11,664 nt of DNA from an uncultured Propionibacteriaceae bacterium (GTDB lineage: Bacteria > Actinomycetota > Actinomycetes > Propionibacteriales > Propionibacteriaceae). Numbering within the stretch: position 1 is the stretch's first letter; the number at the start of each line of letters is the position of its first letter. Position numbers and translations under genes: made by a program. Under the pieces are notes generated by a model. That model had not been told where the DNA came from and made no database searches. It worked only from the letters and a program-made list of their open reading frames with translations. Shown in pieces: positions 1 to 7,242 of the stretch. The stretch spans positions 1-11,664 of the forward strand of contig CALLVV010000036.1 in NCBI GenBank assembly GCA_938012815.1, in the 5' to 3' direction.

Positions 1-928
1 AGTGGCCGGCCTCGTCGTAGGCGCCGCGGGCGGGCGGGCGGCGGCGGGTGAGCGGCCCGGAGCCGGCGGCCAGGCGGCGGGCGGCGATCAGGAAGCCGGT
101 GTGGGCGACCATGCGGTGGTCGGGGCGCACGGACAGCCCGTCGACGTGCCAGGTGCGCACCATGGACTCCCAGGACTCGGGCTCGGTGAACCGGCCGCTG
201 CGGCGCAGGGCCTCCACGGCGCGCGACAGCTGGGTGACGGTGGCGACGTAGGCCAGGAGCACCCCGCCGGGCACGAGGGCGCGGGCGGACTCGTCCACGT
301 TCTCCCAGGGGGCGAGCATGTCCAGCACGACGCGGTCGGCGCCGGCGTCGGGGACGCGGGCGGCGACGACGTCGGCGAAGTCGCCGGTGCGCAGCTCCCA
401 GGCGGGGTGGGGCCCGCCGAACCAGGAGTCGACGTTGGAGGCGGCGATCGCCGCGAAGTCCTCGCGCCTCTCGATGGACAGCAGGCGCCCGGCCGGCCCG
501 ACGGCGCCCAGCAGGCTCATGGTCAGGGCCCCGGAGCCGACCCCGGCCTCGATGACGCGGGCGCCGGGGAAGATGTCGCCCATGGCGATGATCTGGCCGG
601 AGTCCTTGGGGTAGACGACCTGGGCGCCCCGGGGCATGGACAGGACGTAGTCGGCCAGCAGCGGGCGCAGCAGGAGCAGCTCGTGGCCGGTGTCGGTGGT
701 CAGGACGGTGCCCTCCTCCAGGCCGACGACGTCGCGGTGGCGGAAGCAGCCGCGCCGGGAGCGGAAGCAGCCGTTCGGGTCGAGGTGGAAGGTGTTCTTG
801 GCGCCCTTGGAGTCGGTGACCTGGATGCGCTCGCCGTAGCGGAAGGGGCCGCGCCGCCCGGCCGGGCCGAGGACCTCCTGGGTGGCGTGGCGCGGGGGGA
901 GGCCGGGGCCGGCCTGCTGCTCACTCAT
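1..928 (-). CDS. trmI: tRNA (adenine(58)-N(1))-methyltransferase TrmI (3' end cut by window edge)
   Basis: This enzyme uses S-adenosylmethionine to methylate N1 of adenine 58 in the T-loop of tRNAs in the cytoplasm. Reading leftward from ATG at 926-928, 309 codons are open and the frame leaves the window without a stop, so the C-terminus is missing. The family is usually about 280-340 residues, so little is lost. Visible hallmarks are an N-terminal beta domain, the block SMPRGAQVVYPKD (residues 97-109), SAM motif I VIEAGVGSGALT (125-136), an acidic loop IERRED (152-157), the DMLAPWENV block (203-211) and YVATVTQLSRAVEAL (227-241). These match the actinobacterial TrmI family (Rv2118c type). 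The start overlaps the upstream methyltransferase by 8 bases (ATGAGTGA), and a TACACT hexamer lies 8 bases before the ATG. Third codon positions are almost all G or C. One oddity is a 7-residue near-repeat at residues 53-66 (GCFRSRR then GCFRHRD). Confidence 0.93.
   Translation of the reverse strand, partial: MSEQQAGPGLPPRHATQEVLGPAGRRGPFRYGERIQVTDSKGAKNTFHLDPNGCFRSRRGCFRHRDVVGLEEGTVLTTDTGHELLLLRPLLADYVLSMPRGAQVVYPKDSGQIIAMGDIFPGARVIEAGVGSGALTMSLLGAVGPAGRLLSIERREDFAAIAASNVDSWFGGPHPAWELRTGDFADVVAARVPDAGADRVVLDMLAPWENVDESARALVPGGVLLAYVATVTQLSRAVEALRRSGRFTEPESWESMVRTWHVDGLSVRPDHRMVAHTGFLIAARRLAAGSGPLTRRRPPARGAYDEAGH
740..772. repeat. 12-bp direct repeat inside trmI
   Basis: GCGGAAGCAGCC occurs at 740-751 and again at 761-772, exactly 21 bp apart and in the same reading frame. 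It encodes GCFR twice in TrmI (residues 53-56 and 60-63). From memory, the family normally has an F-H-T-H-R-G-like stretch here at the same overall length. The repeat therefore looks like a local sequence change rather than a net insertion. Confidence 0.6.
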
Positions 929-1811
929 CACCGCGCAGTGTAGTGGGGCCCGCGCCCGGCCGGCGGGCGACGACGACGAGCTGGAGGGGCAGCATCTCGC
1001 GCAGCGCCGGGTCGGCGAAGCGGTAGCCGCCCTCGCAGGGCTCCATGAGGTCGGGCCAGCGGCGCCAGGCGCTCACGCGGGTCTCGCCCACCTCCTCCAG
1101 GACGAGGCCCGCCCCCATCAGGGCGGTGAGGATCTCCCCCACCGCGTGGTTCCACTGGTGGTTGCGGGTGTGGGCGATGGGCGCGGCGTCCGCGGGCGCC
1201 TCCACGTAGGAGCCCTCGTTCTCCCAGGTCATGGGCTCGTCCTGCTGGAAGTAGGGCTCGTGGAGGGTGAGCCCGTGGGAGGCGTCGTCCCCCACGGCCA
1301 TGAAGACGGGGTGGTCGTCGCGCAGGACGAGGCGCCCGCCGGGGCGCAGCAGACTGGCCACGACGCGCGCCCAGGCGCCGACGTCGGGCAGCCAGCACAG
1401 CACGCCCAGCGTGGTGTAGACCAGGTCGAAGTCCCCGGTCACGGCCCCGCGGGCCGCGTAGACGTTGGACTCGACCAGCTCGATGCGGGCCCCGGCCCGC
1501 CGCGCCAGGTCCCGGGCCCGCTCCAGCGACCGCGGGGACAGGTCGAGGCCGACGACGCGCCGCGCCCCCAGCCGGGCCAGGCTGATCGTGTCGAGCCCCA
1601 GGTGGCACTGGAGGTGGATGACGTCGAGGCCGGTCAGGTCCCCCAGGCGCCCCAGGTCGGCGGCGACGTCCTTCGTGAGCGCCGCGGGCGAGGCGAGCAG
1701 CTCGGCGATGCCGTAGCCGCAGGCCTCGTGGAGGGCGGCGCGGTCGTCCCAGTTGGCGCGGTTGTCGGCGAAGTGGGCGCGGTGCGCCGCACCGGGGTCC
1801 GGCTCGGTCAT
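921..1811 (-). CDS. Class I SAM-dependent methyltransferase, substrate unknown
   Basis: This is a 296-residue cytoplasmic protein with a Rossmann-type methyltransferase domain. I chose the ATG at 1809-1811 (MTEPDPG...). A Met ten codons upstream is in frame, but its extra residues carry a -10-like hexamer instead of coding character. Motif I is the variant IHLQCHLGLDTISLARLGA (residues about 65-83), followed by VVGLDLS with the ribose-binding Asp. A later TTLGVLCWLPD stretch corresponds to motif IV and LLRPGGRLVLRDDHPVF to the post-motif strand. The H-L-Q-C-H-x-G-x-D-T form is typical of an uncharacterised bacterial methyltransferase group in which the target is not known. The C-terminal half is rich in Trp, His and Glu and may form the acceptor pocket. 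Its stop overlaps the trmI start by 8 bases, so the two are probably translationally coupled. GC at third positions is nearly saturated. Confidence 0.85.
   Translation of the reverse strand: MTEPDPGAAHRAHFADNRANWDDRAALHEACGYGIAELLASPAALTKDVAADLGRLGDLTGLDVIHLQCHLGLDTISLARLGARRVVGLDLSPRSLERARDLARRAGARIELVESNVYAARGAVTGDFDLVYTTLGVLCWLPDVGAWARVVASLLRPGGRLVLRDDHPVFMAVGDDASHGLTLHEPYFQQDEPMTWENEGSYVEAPADAAPIAHTRNHQWNHAVGEILTALMGAGLVLEEVGETRVSAWRRWPDLMEPCEGGYRFADPALREMLPLQLVVVARRPGAGPTTLRGDE
937..942 (-). promoter_or_regulatory. Candidate -10 hexamer for leaderless trmI transcript
   Basis: On the minus strand the sequence reads TACACT, then 8 bases, then the trmI ATG (928). A start site 7-9 bases downstream of a -10 box would fall on or next to the A of the ATG, giving a leaderless mRNA, a common arrangement in Actinobacteria. 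The hexamer lies inside the end of the upstream methyltransferase gene. No convincing -35 box is seen. trmI may also be translated from read-through mRNA. Confidence 0.4.
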
Positions 1812-1817
1812 GGCGTC

Positions 1818-1823
1818 AGTGTA
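1818..1823 (-). promoter_or_regulatory. Candidate -10 hexamer for leaderless methyltransferase transcript
   Basis: The minus strand reads C-TACACT-G, with 6 bases between the hexamer and the ATG at 1811. No Shine-Dalgarno sequence is visible before that ATG. The same TACACTG string precedes trmI at almost the same distance. Together these suggest a leaderless start at 1811 and argue against the upstream in-frame Met. No clear -35 is seen in the very GC-rich flank. Confidence 0.45.
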
Positions 1824-1854
1824 GCGGGGGCCGGGCGGCATCGGCGGGCGGCGC

Positions 1855-2460
1855 CTACTGCGACTGGGAGGCGGCGAGCATCTGCGAGCCGGTCAGGAAG
1901 GTCATCCCCCGCTCCGCGAGCGCGACGAGGGACTCGCCCACGGCCCGCAGCAGCTCCCGGTTGGGCTGGGTGCGCCCGTCGTGGCACAGGATGATCGAGC
2001 CGGCGTGGACGCGCGTCGTCAGGGCCCGGGCGTGCTCGACGCTGGGGGTGTGCTCGCTCCACAGCAGCAGGTCGAGCCCGCGTTCGGCGGCCACGGCCAG
2101 GGCGGGGGCGTCGATGCGCCCGTAGGGCGGGCGCCACAGCGCCGGTCGCGGGGCGCCGGCCGACTCGATGGCGGCGATGGTGCGGTCCACGTCGGCGCGC
2201 AGCCGGTCGGCGTCGGCGCTGTAGACGTCGGTGTGGACCCAGTTGTGGACGCCGATCTCGTGACCGGCCCCGGCCTCGCGGTAGAGCTGGTAGGCGGCGC
2301 GGTCGAGGCGCAGCGTCATCGCGACGGTGCGGCCGTCCGGCAGGACGCGGGTCATGTCGGGGCTGTACCTGCCCAGGGTGCCGTGTTCGGGGCGCTGCAC
2401 ACCCCAACCCCCGTAGCTGTGGTACGCGAGCAGATCGGCGCCGCATGGTTCCTCGTGCAT
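1855..2460 (-). CDS. CE4/NodB-type polysaccharide deacetylase, lacking the N-terminal catalytic motif (truncated or rearranged)
   Basis: The 201-residue product carries the C-terminal motifs of carbohydrate esterase family 4. These are GHEIGVHNWVH with metal-binding H72 and H76, RPPYG (110-114), LDLLLW (129-134) and SIILCHDG with H160. Such enzymes remove N- or O-acetyl groups from peptidoglycan, chitin or xylan. Motif 1 (T-F-D-D), which supplies the catalytic base and a metal ligand, is absent. At its expected place is TVAMTLRLD (45-53), and only about 17 residues separate this from GHEIG, where the family has about 45-50. No signal peptide is visible. The start is ATG 2458-2460, preceded by GGGAGGTGA at 2466-2474; an alternative GTG at 2467-2469 lies inside that ribosome site. 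The first 25 codons include several A/T-ending codons, whereas codons after about 2386 are almost all G/C-ending. The gene may be a fusion, an internal deletion, or an assembly junction, so it is probably not an active deacetylase as it stands. Confidence 0.6.
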   Translation of the reverse strand: MHEEPCGADLLAYHSYGGWGVQRPEHGTLGRYSPDMTRVLPDGRTVAMTLRLDRAAYQLYREAGAGHEIGVHNWVHTDVYSADADRLRADVDRTIAAIESAGAPRPALWRPPYGRIDAPALAVAAERGLDLLLWSEHTPSVEHARALTTRVHAGSIILCHDGRTQPNRELLRAVGESLVALAERGMTFLTGSQMLAASQSQ

Positions 2461-2465
2461 GTCGT

Positions 2466-2474
2466 TCACCTCCC
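2466..2474 (-). promoter_or_regulatory. Strong ribosome binding site deciding the 2460 start
   Basis: The minus strand reads GGGAGGTGA, ending 5 bases before ATG 2460. This near-perfect anti-16S match favours the ATG over the GTG at 2469 that lies within it. It contrasts with the next two genes on this strand, which show no such site. Confidence 0.65.
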
Positions 2475-2488
2475 GTTTCCGTGGAAAC
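2475..2488. repeat. Perfect 6-2-6 inverted repeat next to the deacetylase ribosome site
   Basis: GTTTCC-GT-GGAAAC at 2475-2488 is a perfect inverted repeat directly abutting the ribosome binding site of the minus-strand deacetylase ORF. It could be an operator or a small 5'-leader hairpin. No regulator is encoded beside it, so its role is unknown. Confidence 0.35.
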
Positions 2489-2661
2489 CCGCGTCCCGGC
2501 TCCCAATCTGCTCGAGCGATGCCATCGGTTCGCGTAGACCGGTTTATCTCGATTAGCTATGGAAATCTGGAAGAGGACTTCGGGTTTTCCGCTGGGTCTA
2601 TCGGTCGAAAACTTTTCTGGTACCCAATGGTATTGATGAGGCAAGGCGGTCGTGATGGCCG
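2489..2661. other. AT-richer divergent spacer
   Basis: This non-coding stretch lies between the minus-strand deacetylase ORF and the plus-strand DUF1707 gene. Its composition is visibly richer in A/T than either side. It contains a short TACC-CAAT-GGTA inverted repeat at 2621-2632 and must hold promoters for both directions, but I cannot place a convincing -35/-10 pair apart from the TAGACT box just downstream. A reading frame open across it on the plus strand has no coding character and no ribosome site. Confidence 0.5.
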
Positions 2662-2667
2662 TAGACT
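2662..2667 (+). promoter_or_regulatory. Candidate -10 hexamer for leaderless DUF1707 transcript
   Basis: TAGACT is followed by 7 bases and then ATG 2675. No Shine-Dalgarno sequence is present in the CCTTCC preceding the start. The geometry is the same as the TACACT boxes of the two methyltransferase genes. A TTGATG at 2633-2638 is too far upstream (23 bases) to be a good -35. Confidence 0.4.
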
Positions 2668-2674
2668 GCCTTCC

Positions 2675-3337
2675 ATGTCGGAAAAGCTGCCCAAGGGGTC
2701 GTCGCAGGGCCGGATGCGTGCTGGTGACCTTGAGCGCGACGAGGTGCTCGAAATGCTTCATGATGCCTACGCGGCGGGCCATCTCAGGCGCGAGGAGTTC
2801 GAGGACAGGCAACAGTTCTGCCTCAAGGCCCGCTACGTCGGCGATCTATCCGATCTCATCTCGGACCTGCCCGGGGGCGCCAGATGGCGCAGGGAGGAAC
2901 CCTCCGACGAGCCTCCCGAAAGGATCATCGTCACGGACAACATTTACCCTTACAGGGAGGTTGTCATTCTGAGGCGCAGGACGGTTCGCATGAGTCCCAG
3001 TATGTCGACGATACGAAGCGTCGCGGTGCTGGGTGGCAGCGCTATCCACATCGAGGACATCATGGCGCCGGGAGTGGTGATCGAGCTGAACCTGAAATCG
3101 GTGCTGGGTGGGTTCACCGTCTACCTGCCGTGGCGGGTTCAGGTGATCAACCGGGGCGTCAACATCATGTCAACGGTTGACATCGAACCGGATGCCGACG
3201 GCGATGGCGCTAATGGTGCCGTCATCATCAACGGCTGGCACGTCCTGGGGGGCATCAATATCCGGCTGGAGAAATATCTGAAAGAGGAAAGGGAGAAAAG
3301 GAACCAGAACAGGTGTCAGAGGAGGTCGTGGCGCTGA
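2675..3337 (+). CDS. DUF1707 domain protein with LiaF-like C-terminal region
   Basis: This is a 220-residue soluble protein. Residues about 14-66 (MRAGDLERDEVLEMLHDAY...LSDLISDLP) match the DUF1707 domain, a short helical region common in Actinobacteria that is often attached to envelope-stress proteins. Residues about 115-198 (SVAVLGGSAIHIED, PGVVIELNLKSVLGG, NGWHVLGGINIRL) resemble the glycine-rich beta-strand repeats of the LiaF/YvqF C-terminal domain, which in Firmicutes acts in cell-envelope stress signalling. No membrane segment or signal peptide is visible, so this version is probably cytoplasmic or peripheral. I chose ATG 2675 because DUF1707 begins just after it and because the frame open 72 codons further upstream has no family match. 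The tail is strongly basic (KEEREKRNQNRCQRRSWR). Codon use is less GC-biased than in dnaK, which may mean low expression or transfer. The specific role is unknown; it sits alone, ahead of the heat-shock operon. Confidence 0.8.
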   Translation: MSEKLPKGSSQGRMRAGDLERDEVLEMLHDAYAAGHLRREEFEDRQQFCLKARYVGDLSDLISDLPGGARWRREEPSDEPPERIIVTDNIYPYREVVILRRRTVRMSPSMSTIRSVAVLGGSAIHIEDIMAPGVVIELNLKSVLGGFTVYLPWRVQVINRGVNIMSTVDIEPDADGDGANGAVIINGWHVLGGINIRLEKYLKEEREKRNQNRCQRRSWR

Positions 3338-3344
3338 AGAGGCG

Positions 3345-3411
3345 CCCACCCGGCTCGCCGGAGCTCTCGAAGGCCTCCGGCCCGCGGGGGTGAGCCTGTT
3401 CCCCGGGTGGG
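3345..3411. terminator. Nested inverted repeats after the DUF1707 gene, possible terminator
   Basis: CCCACCCGG at 3345-3353 pairs perfectly with CCGGGTGGG at 3403-3411. Inside lies a second perfect stem, GCCGGAG (3357-3363) with CTCCGGC (3375-3381). It begins 8 bases after the stop codon of the DUF1707 gene and lies before the dnaK promoter region. There is no T tract, so it would be a GC-hairpin or Rho-assisted terminator if it acts as one. Confidence 0.4.
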
Positions 3412-3474
3412 ATCGACGCTGACCGTGCGGGCGCGCTCCGCGAGTTGGCTAGGGTAAACCCTGAACAAACTCGG

Positions 3475-3495
3475 GTTGAGTCCCTGAGGCTCAAC
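3475..3495. promoter_or_regulatory. HAIR element 1 (HspR operator)
   Basis: GTTGAGT - 7 bases - GCTCAAC matches the HspR-associated inverted repeat CTTGAGT-N7-ACTCAAG in its core and exact spacing. It lies upstream of the likely dnaK -35 region. In Streptomyces, HspR binds such sites with DnaK as co-repressor. The presence of hspR as the last gene of this operon supports the assignment. Confidence 0.85.
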
Positions 3496-3501
3496 TTTCG
3501 G

Positions 3502-3531
3502 TTGCGACCTGAACTAGGTGTGTGGCATAGT
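3502..3531 (+). promoter_or_regulatory. Candidate dnaK promoter (housekeeping-type)
   Basis: TTGCGA at 3502-3507 and CATAGT at 3526-3531 are 18 bases apart and flanked by the two HAIR sites. The second HAIR overlaps the -10, so bound HspR would block polymerase. The implied leader is about 65 bases, with AGGAGA at 3592-3597 as ribosome site for ATG 3605. The hexamers are only moderate matches. Confidence 0.45.
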
Positions 3532-3550
3532 TGAGCCTGCCCCACTCAAG
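3530..3550. promoter_or_regulatory. HAIR element 2 (HspR operator)
   Basis: GTTGAGC - 7 bases - ACTCAAG, with a perfect right half-site, fits the HAIR consensus and spacing. It overlaps the proposed -10/start region, as expected for a repressor site. With HAIR 1, the centres are 55 bases apart. Confidence 0.87.
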
Positions 3551-3604
3551 GGGTTTGGGATTGGCAACAAGCGCCAGCCGCACAATGAATCAGGAGATAC
3601 CCAC

Positions 3605-5457
<1,853 letters not shown>

Positions 5458-5461
<4 letters not shown>

Positions 5462-6030
5462 GCGAGCAGCCCACCCCGGAGGAAGTAGTTGCGCAGGCCG
5501 AGGCGGTTGTTGAGTCAGCCGCCCCGGCCCCCGCCGAGGAGGATGTGGCGCCCGAGGCCCGGCGAGGTGCGGAGAGCGACGAGGAGGCCGGGGAAACTCC
5601 CGACTGGGAAGTCGTCGCGATGGAACGGACCGCGGATCTGCAGCGGCTCCAGGCCGAGTACGTCAACTACAAAAAACGCGTGGACCGTGACCGGGCACTG
5701 GCCCGGCAGTTGGGCATCGAGGCCGTGGTGACCGATCTGATGCCGGTGCTCGACGCGATCCAGCTGGCGAAGTCCCACGGGGACCTGGACGGTGGATTCA
5801 AGATGGTGGCCGATGAACTCGAGAAGGTGGCTGCCAAGCACGGCCTGGTCATCTTCGGGGCCGTCGGTGATCCCTTCGACCCCACGCATCACGAAGCCCT
5901 GATGGAGGTGCCTCTCGAGGAGAAGGTCACCGTGACCACGGTCTCGCAGGTCATCCAGCCGGGCTACCAGTTGAGGGACCGCGTGATCCGGCCGGCGCGT
6001 GTCGCCGTCGCCAATCCGAGGCAGGACTGA
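5458..6030 (+). CDS. grpE: Nucleotide exchange factor GrpE
   Basis: GrpE is a homodimeric exchange factor that releases ADP from DnaK and resets its substrate cycle. The product is 190 residues, close to the usual size. Residues 1-55 are an acidic, Ala/Pro/Glu-rich disordered tail. Residues about 55-110 form the long helix (QRLQAEYVNYKKRVDRDR), and the C-terminal beta domain carries FDPTHHEALMEVP and VIQPGYQLRDRVIRPARVAV, both family signatures. The GTG start overlaps the dnaK stop in GTGA, with a GA-rich stretch of the dnaK tail serving as ribosome site, so translation is likely coupled to dnaK. Confidence 0.97.
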
Positions 6031-6039
6031 GCCGCGGGC

Positions 6040-6063
6040 GGGCCGGGGCGGTGGCGTCGGCCC
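6040..6063 (+). repeat. Small hairpin between grpE and dnaJ
   Basis: In the 53-base gap, GGGCCG (6040-6045) pairs with CGGCCC (6058-6063) around a 12-base loop. No T tract follows, so it is not a standard terminator. It could be a processing site or weak attenuator setting dnaJ levels below dnaK, or it could be chance in GC-rich DNA. Confidence 0.25.
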
Positions 6064-6083
6064 TCGCAGATGAGAGGCGATGA

Positions 6084-7241
6084 GTGAGCACCAAGGACTG
6101 GATAGAAAAGGACTACTACAAGGTCCTCGGCGTGGACAAGAAGGCCAGCGCCGAGGAGATCAAGAAGGCCTTCCGGAAGATTGCCCGGGACAACCATCCC
6201 GACGCCAACCCCGGTGACAAGGCCGCCGAAGCCCGCTTCAAGGAGGCATCCGAGGCCAACACGATTCTCTCCAACCCGGAGAAACGCAAGGAGTACGACG
6301 AGGCGCGCAGCCTGTTCGGCGGCGCCGGGGTGCGTTTCGGGCGCAGTGGCTCGGGTGAGGGAAACACCGGTTTCGAGGACCTGTTCCGCAACGCGGGAGG
6401 GGCGCAGGGCGGCTTCGGCGACCTGTTCGGCAACCTCTTCGGCGGCAGCGGGTCGAGCGGGTCGCGACGCGGCTCCCCGCGGGGACCACGCCGCGGCGCC
6501 GACATCGAGGGTGAGGTGAAACTGGCCTTCGAGCAGGCGGTCGAGGGCACCACCGTCGCGATGCGCACCATGTCCGACGAGGCGTGCAGCGCGTGTCGTG
6601 GGACGGGTGCGAAACCCGGGACGCTGCCGAAGGTGTGTCCCGGATGTGATGGCTCCGGGATGCGCAGTTCCACCTCGGGTGGGGTGTTCTCGATGAGCGA
6701 ACCCTGCACCGACTGCCGTGGTCGCGGGCTGCTGGTCGACGACCCCTGCCCGGCGTGCGACGGCTCCGGTCGCGGGAAGTCTACCAACACCGTCAACGTC
6801 CGGATCCCCGCTGGGGTTACTGATGGGCAGAAGATCCGCATCAAGGGCAAGGGCGTGGCCGGGCAGAACGGTGGTGCGGCAGGTGACCTCTACGTCACCG
6901 TGCACGTCGCCCCCCACAAGTTGTTCGGGCAGCAGGGAAACAATCTGACCATCGATGTGCCCGTCACCTTCGCGGAGGCGTCGCTGGGGGCCGACATCCA
7001 GATCCCGACGTTGCAGGGTCCCAGGGTGAAGCTGCGTGTGCCACCGAATACGCCGAACGGTCGCACTCTCAGGGTACGTGGCAAGGGGGTGCGCAGAAAG
7101 GACGGGACGATGGGCGATCTGCTCGTCACCATCCAGGTGAAGGTTCCGGAGCACCTCAGCGAAGCCGCCAGGAACGCGCTGCAGGAGTACGCTGAGAAGG
7201 TGGGTCAGGAAGACCCTCGGGCCGCGCTGTTCGGAGCCTGA
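6084..7241 (+). CDS. dnaJ: Chaperone protein DnaJ (type I Hsp40, DnaJ1)
   Basis: DnaJ delivers clients to DnaK and stimulates its ATPase. The 385-residue product has all type I parts. These are a J domain with the HPD tripeptide at 38-40, a Gly/Phe-rich region (about 95-128, GFEDLF, GGFGDLFGNLFGG), and four C-x-x-C-x-G-x-G zinc motifs at 168, 185, 208 and 222. Two C-terminal beta domains follow (IPAGVTDGQKIRIKGKG and a later PPNTPNGRTLRVRGKG). The start is GTG 6084, preceded by GAGAGG at 6072-6077; the nearby ATG at 6080 is in another frame. It lies 53 bases after grpE and one base before hspR. The linkage dnaK-grpE-dnaJ-hspR marks this as the actinobacterial DnaJ1 type; a second, HrcA-linked DnaJ2 would be elsewhere in the genome. 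Confidence 0.98.
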   Translation: MSTKDWIEKDYYKVLGVDKKASAEEIKKAFRKIARDNHPDANPGDKAAEARFKEASEANTILSNPEKRKEYDEARSLFGGAGVRFGRSGSGEGNTGFEDLFRNAGGAQGGFGDLFGNLFGGSGSSGSRRGSPRGPRRGADIEGEVKLAFEQAVEGTTVAMRTMSDEACSACRGTGAKPGTLPKVCPGCDGSGMRSSTSGGVFSMSEPCTDCRGRGLLVDDPCPACDGSGRGKSTNTVNVRIPAGVTDGQKIRIKGKGVAGQNGGAAGDLYVTVHVAPHKLFGQQGNNLTIDVPVTFAEASLGADIQIPTLQGPRVKLRVPPNTPNGRTLRVRGKGVRRKDGTMGDLLVTIQVKVPEHLSEAARNALQEYAEKVGQEDPRAALFGA

Positions 7242-7242
7242 C

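Noticed and set aside
2..1994. Long plus-strand open frames opposite trmI and the methyltransferase
   Set aside because: Gly/Ala/Pro-rich translations without family motifs. They are the antisense of well-supported minus-strand genes in GC-saturated DNA, where stops are rare.
2459..2674. 72-codon N-terminal extension of the DUF1707 gene
   Set aside because: The extension has no coding character, overlaps the deacetylase start and includes the -10-like TAGACT. DUF1707 begins just after ATG 2675.
1808..2812. 334-codon minus-strand frame overlapping the deacetylase as a possible frameshifted N-terminus
   Set aside because: Its translation is Arg/His/Pro-rich without a T-F-D-D motif, so it does not restore the missing deacetylase motif by frameshift.
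3518..3604. 29-codon N-terminal extension of DnaK from GTG 3518
   Set aside because: It spans a HAIR site and the promoter; MARAVGIDLG at 3605 with AGGAGA upstream is the canonical start.
3420..3604. CIRCE (HrcA) operator upstream of dnaK
   Set aside because: No TTAGCACTC-N9-GAGTGCTAA-like repeat is present; only HAIR repeats are seen.
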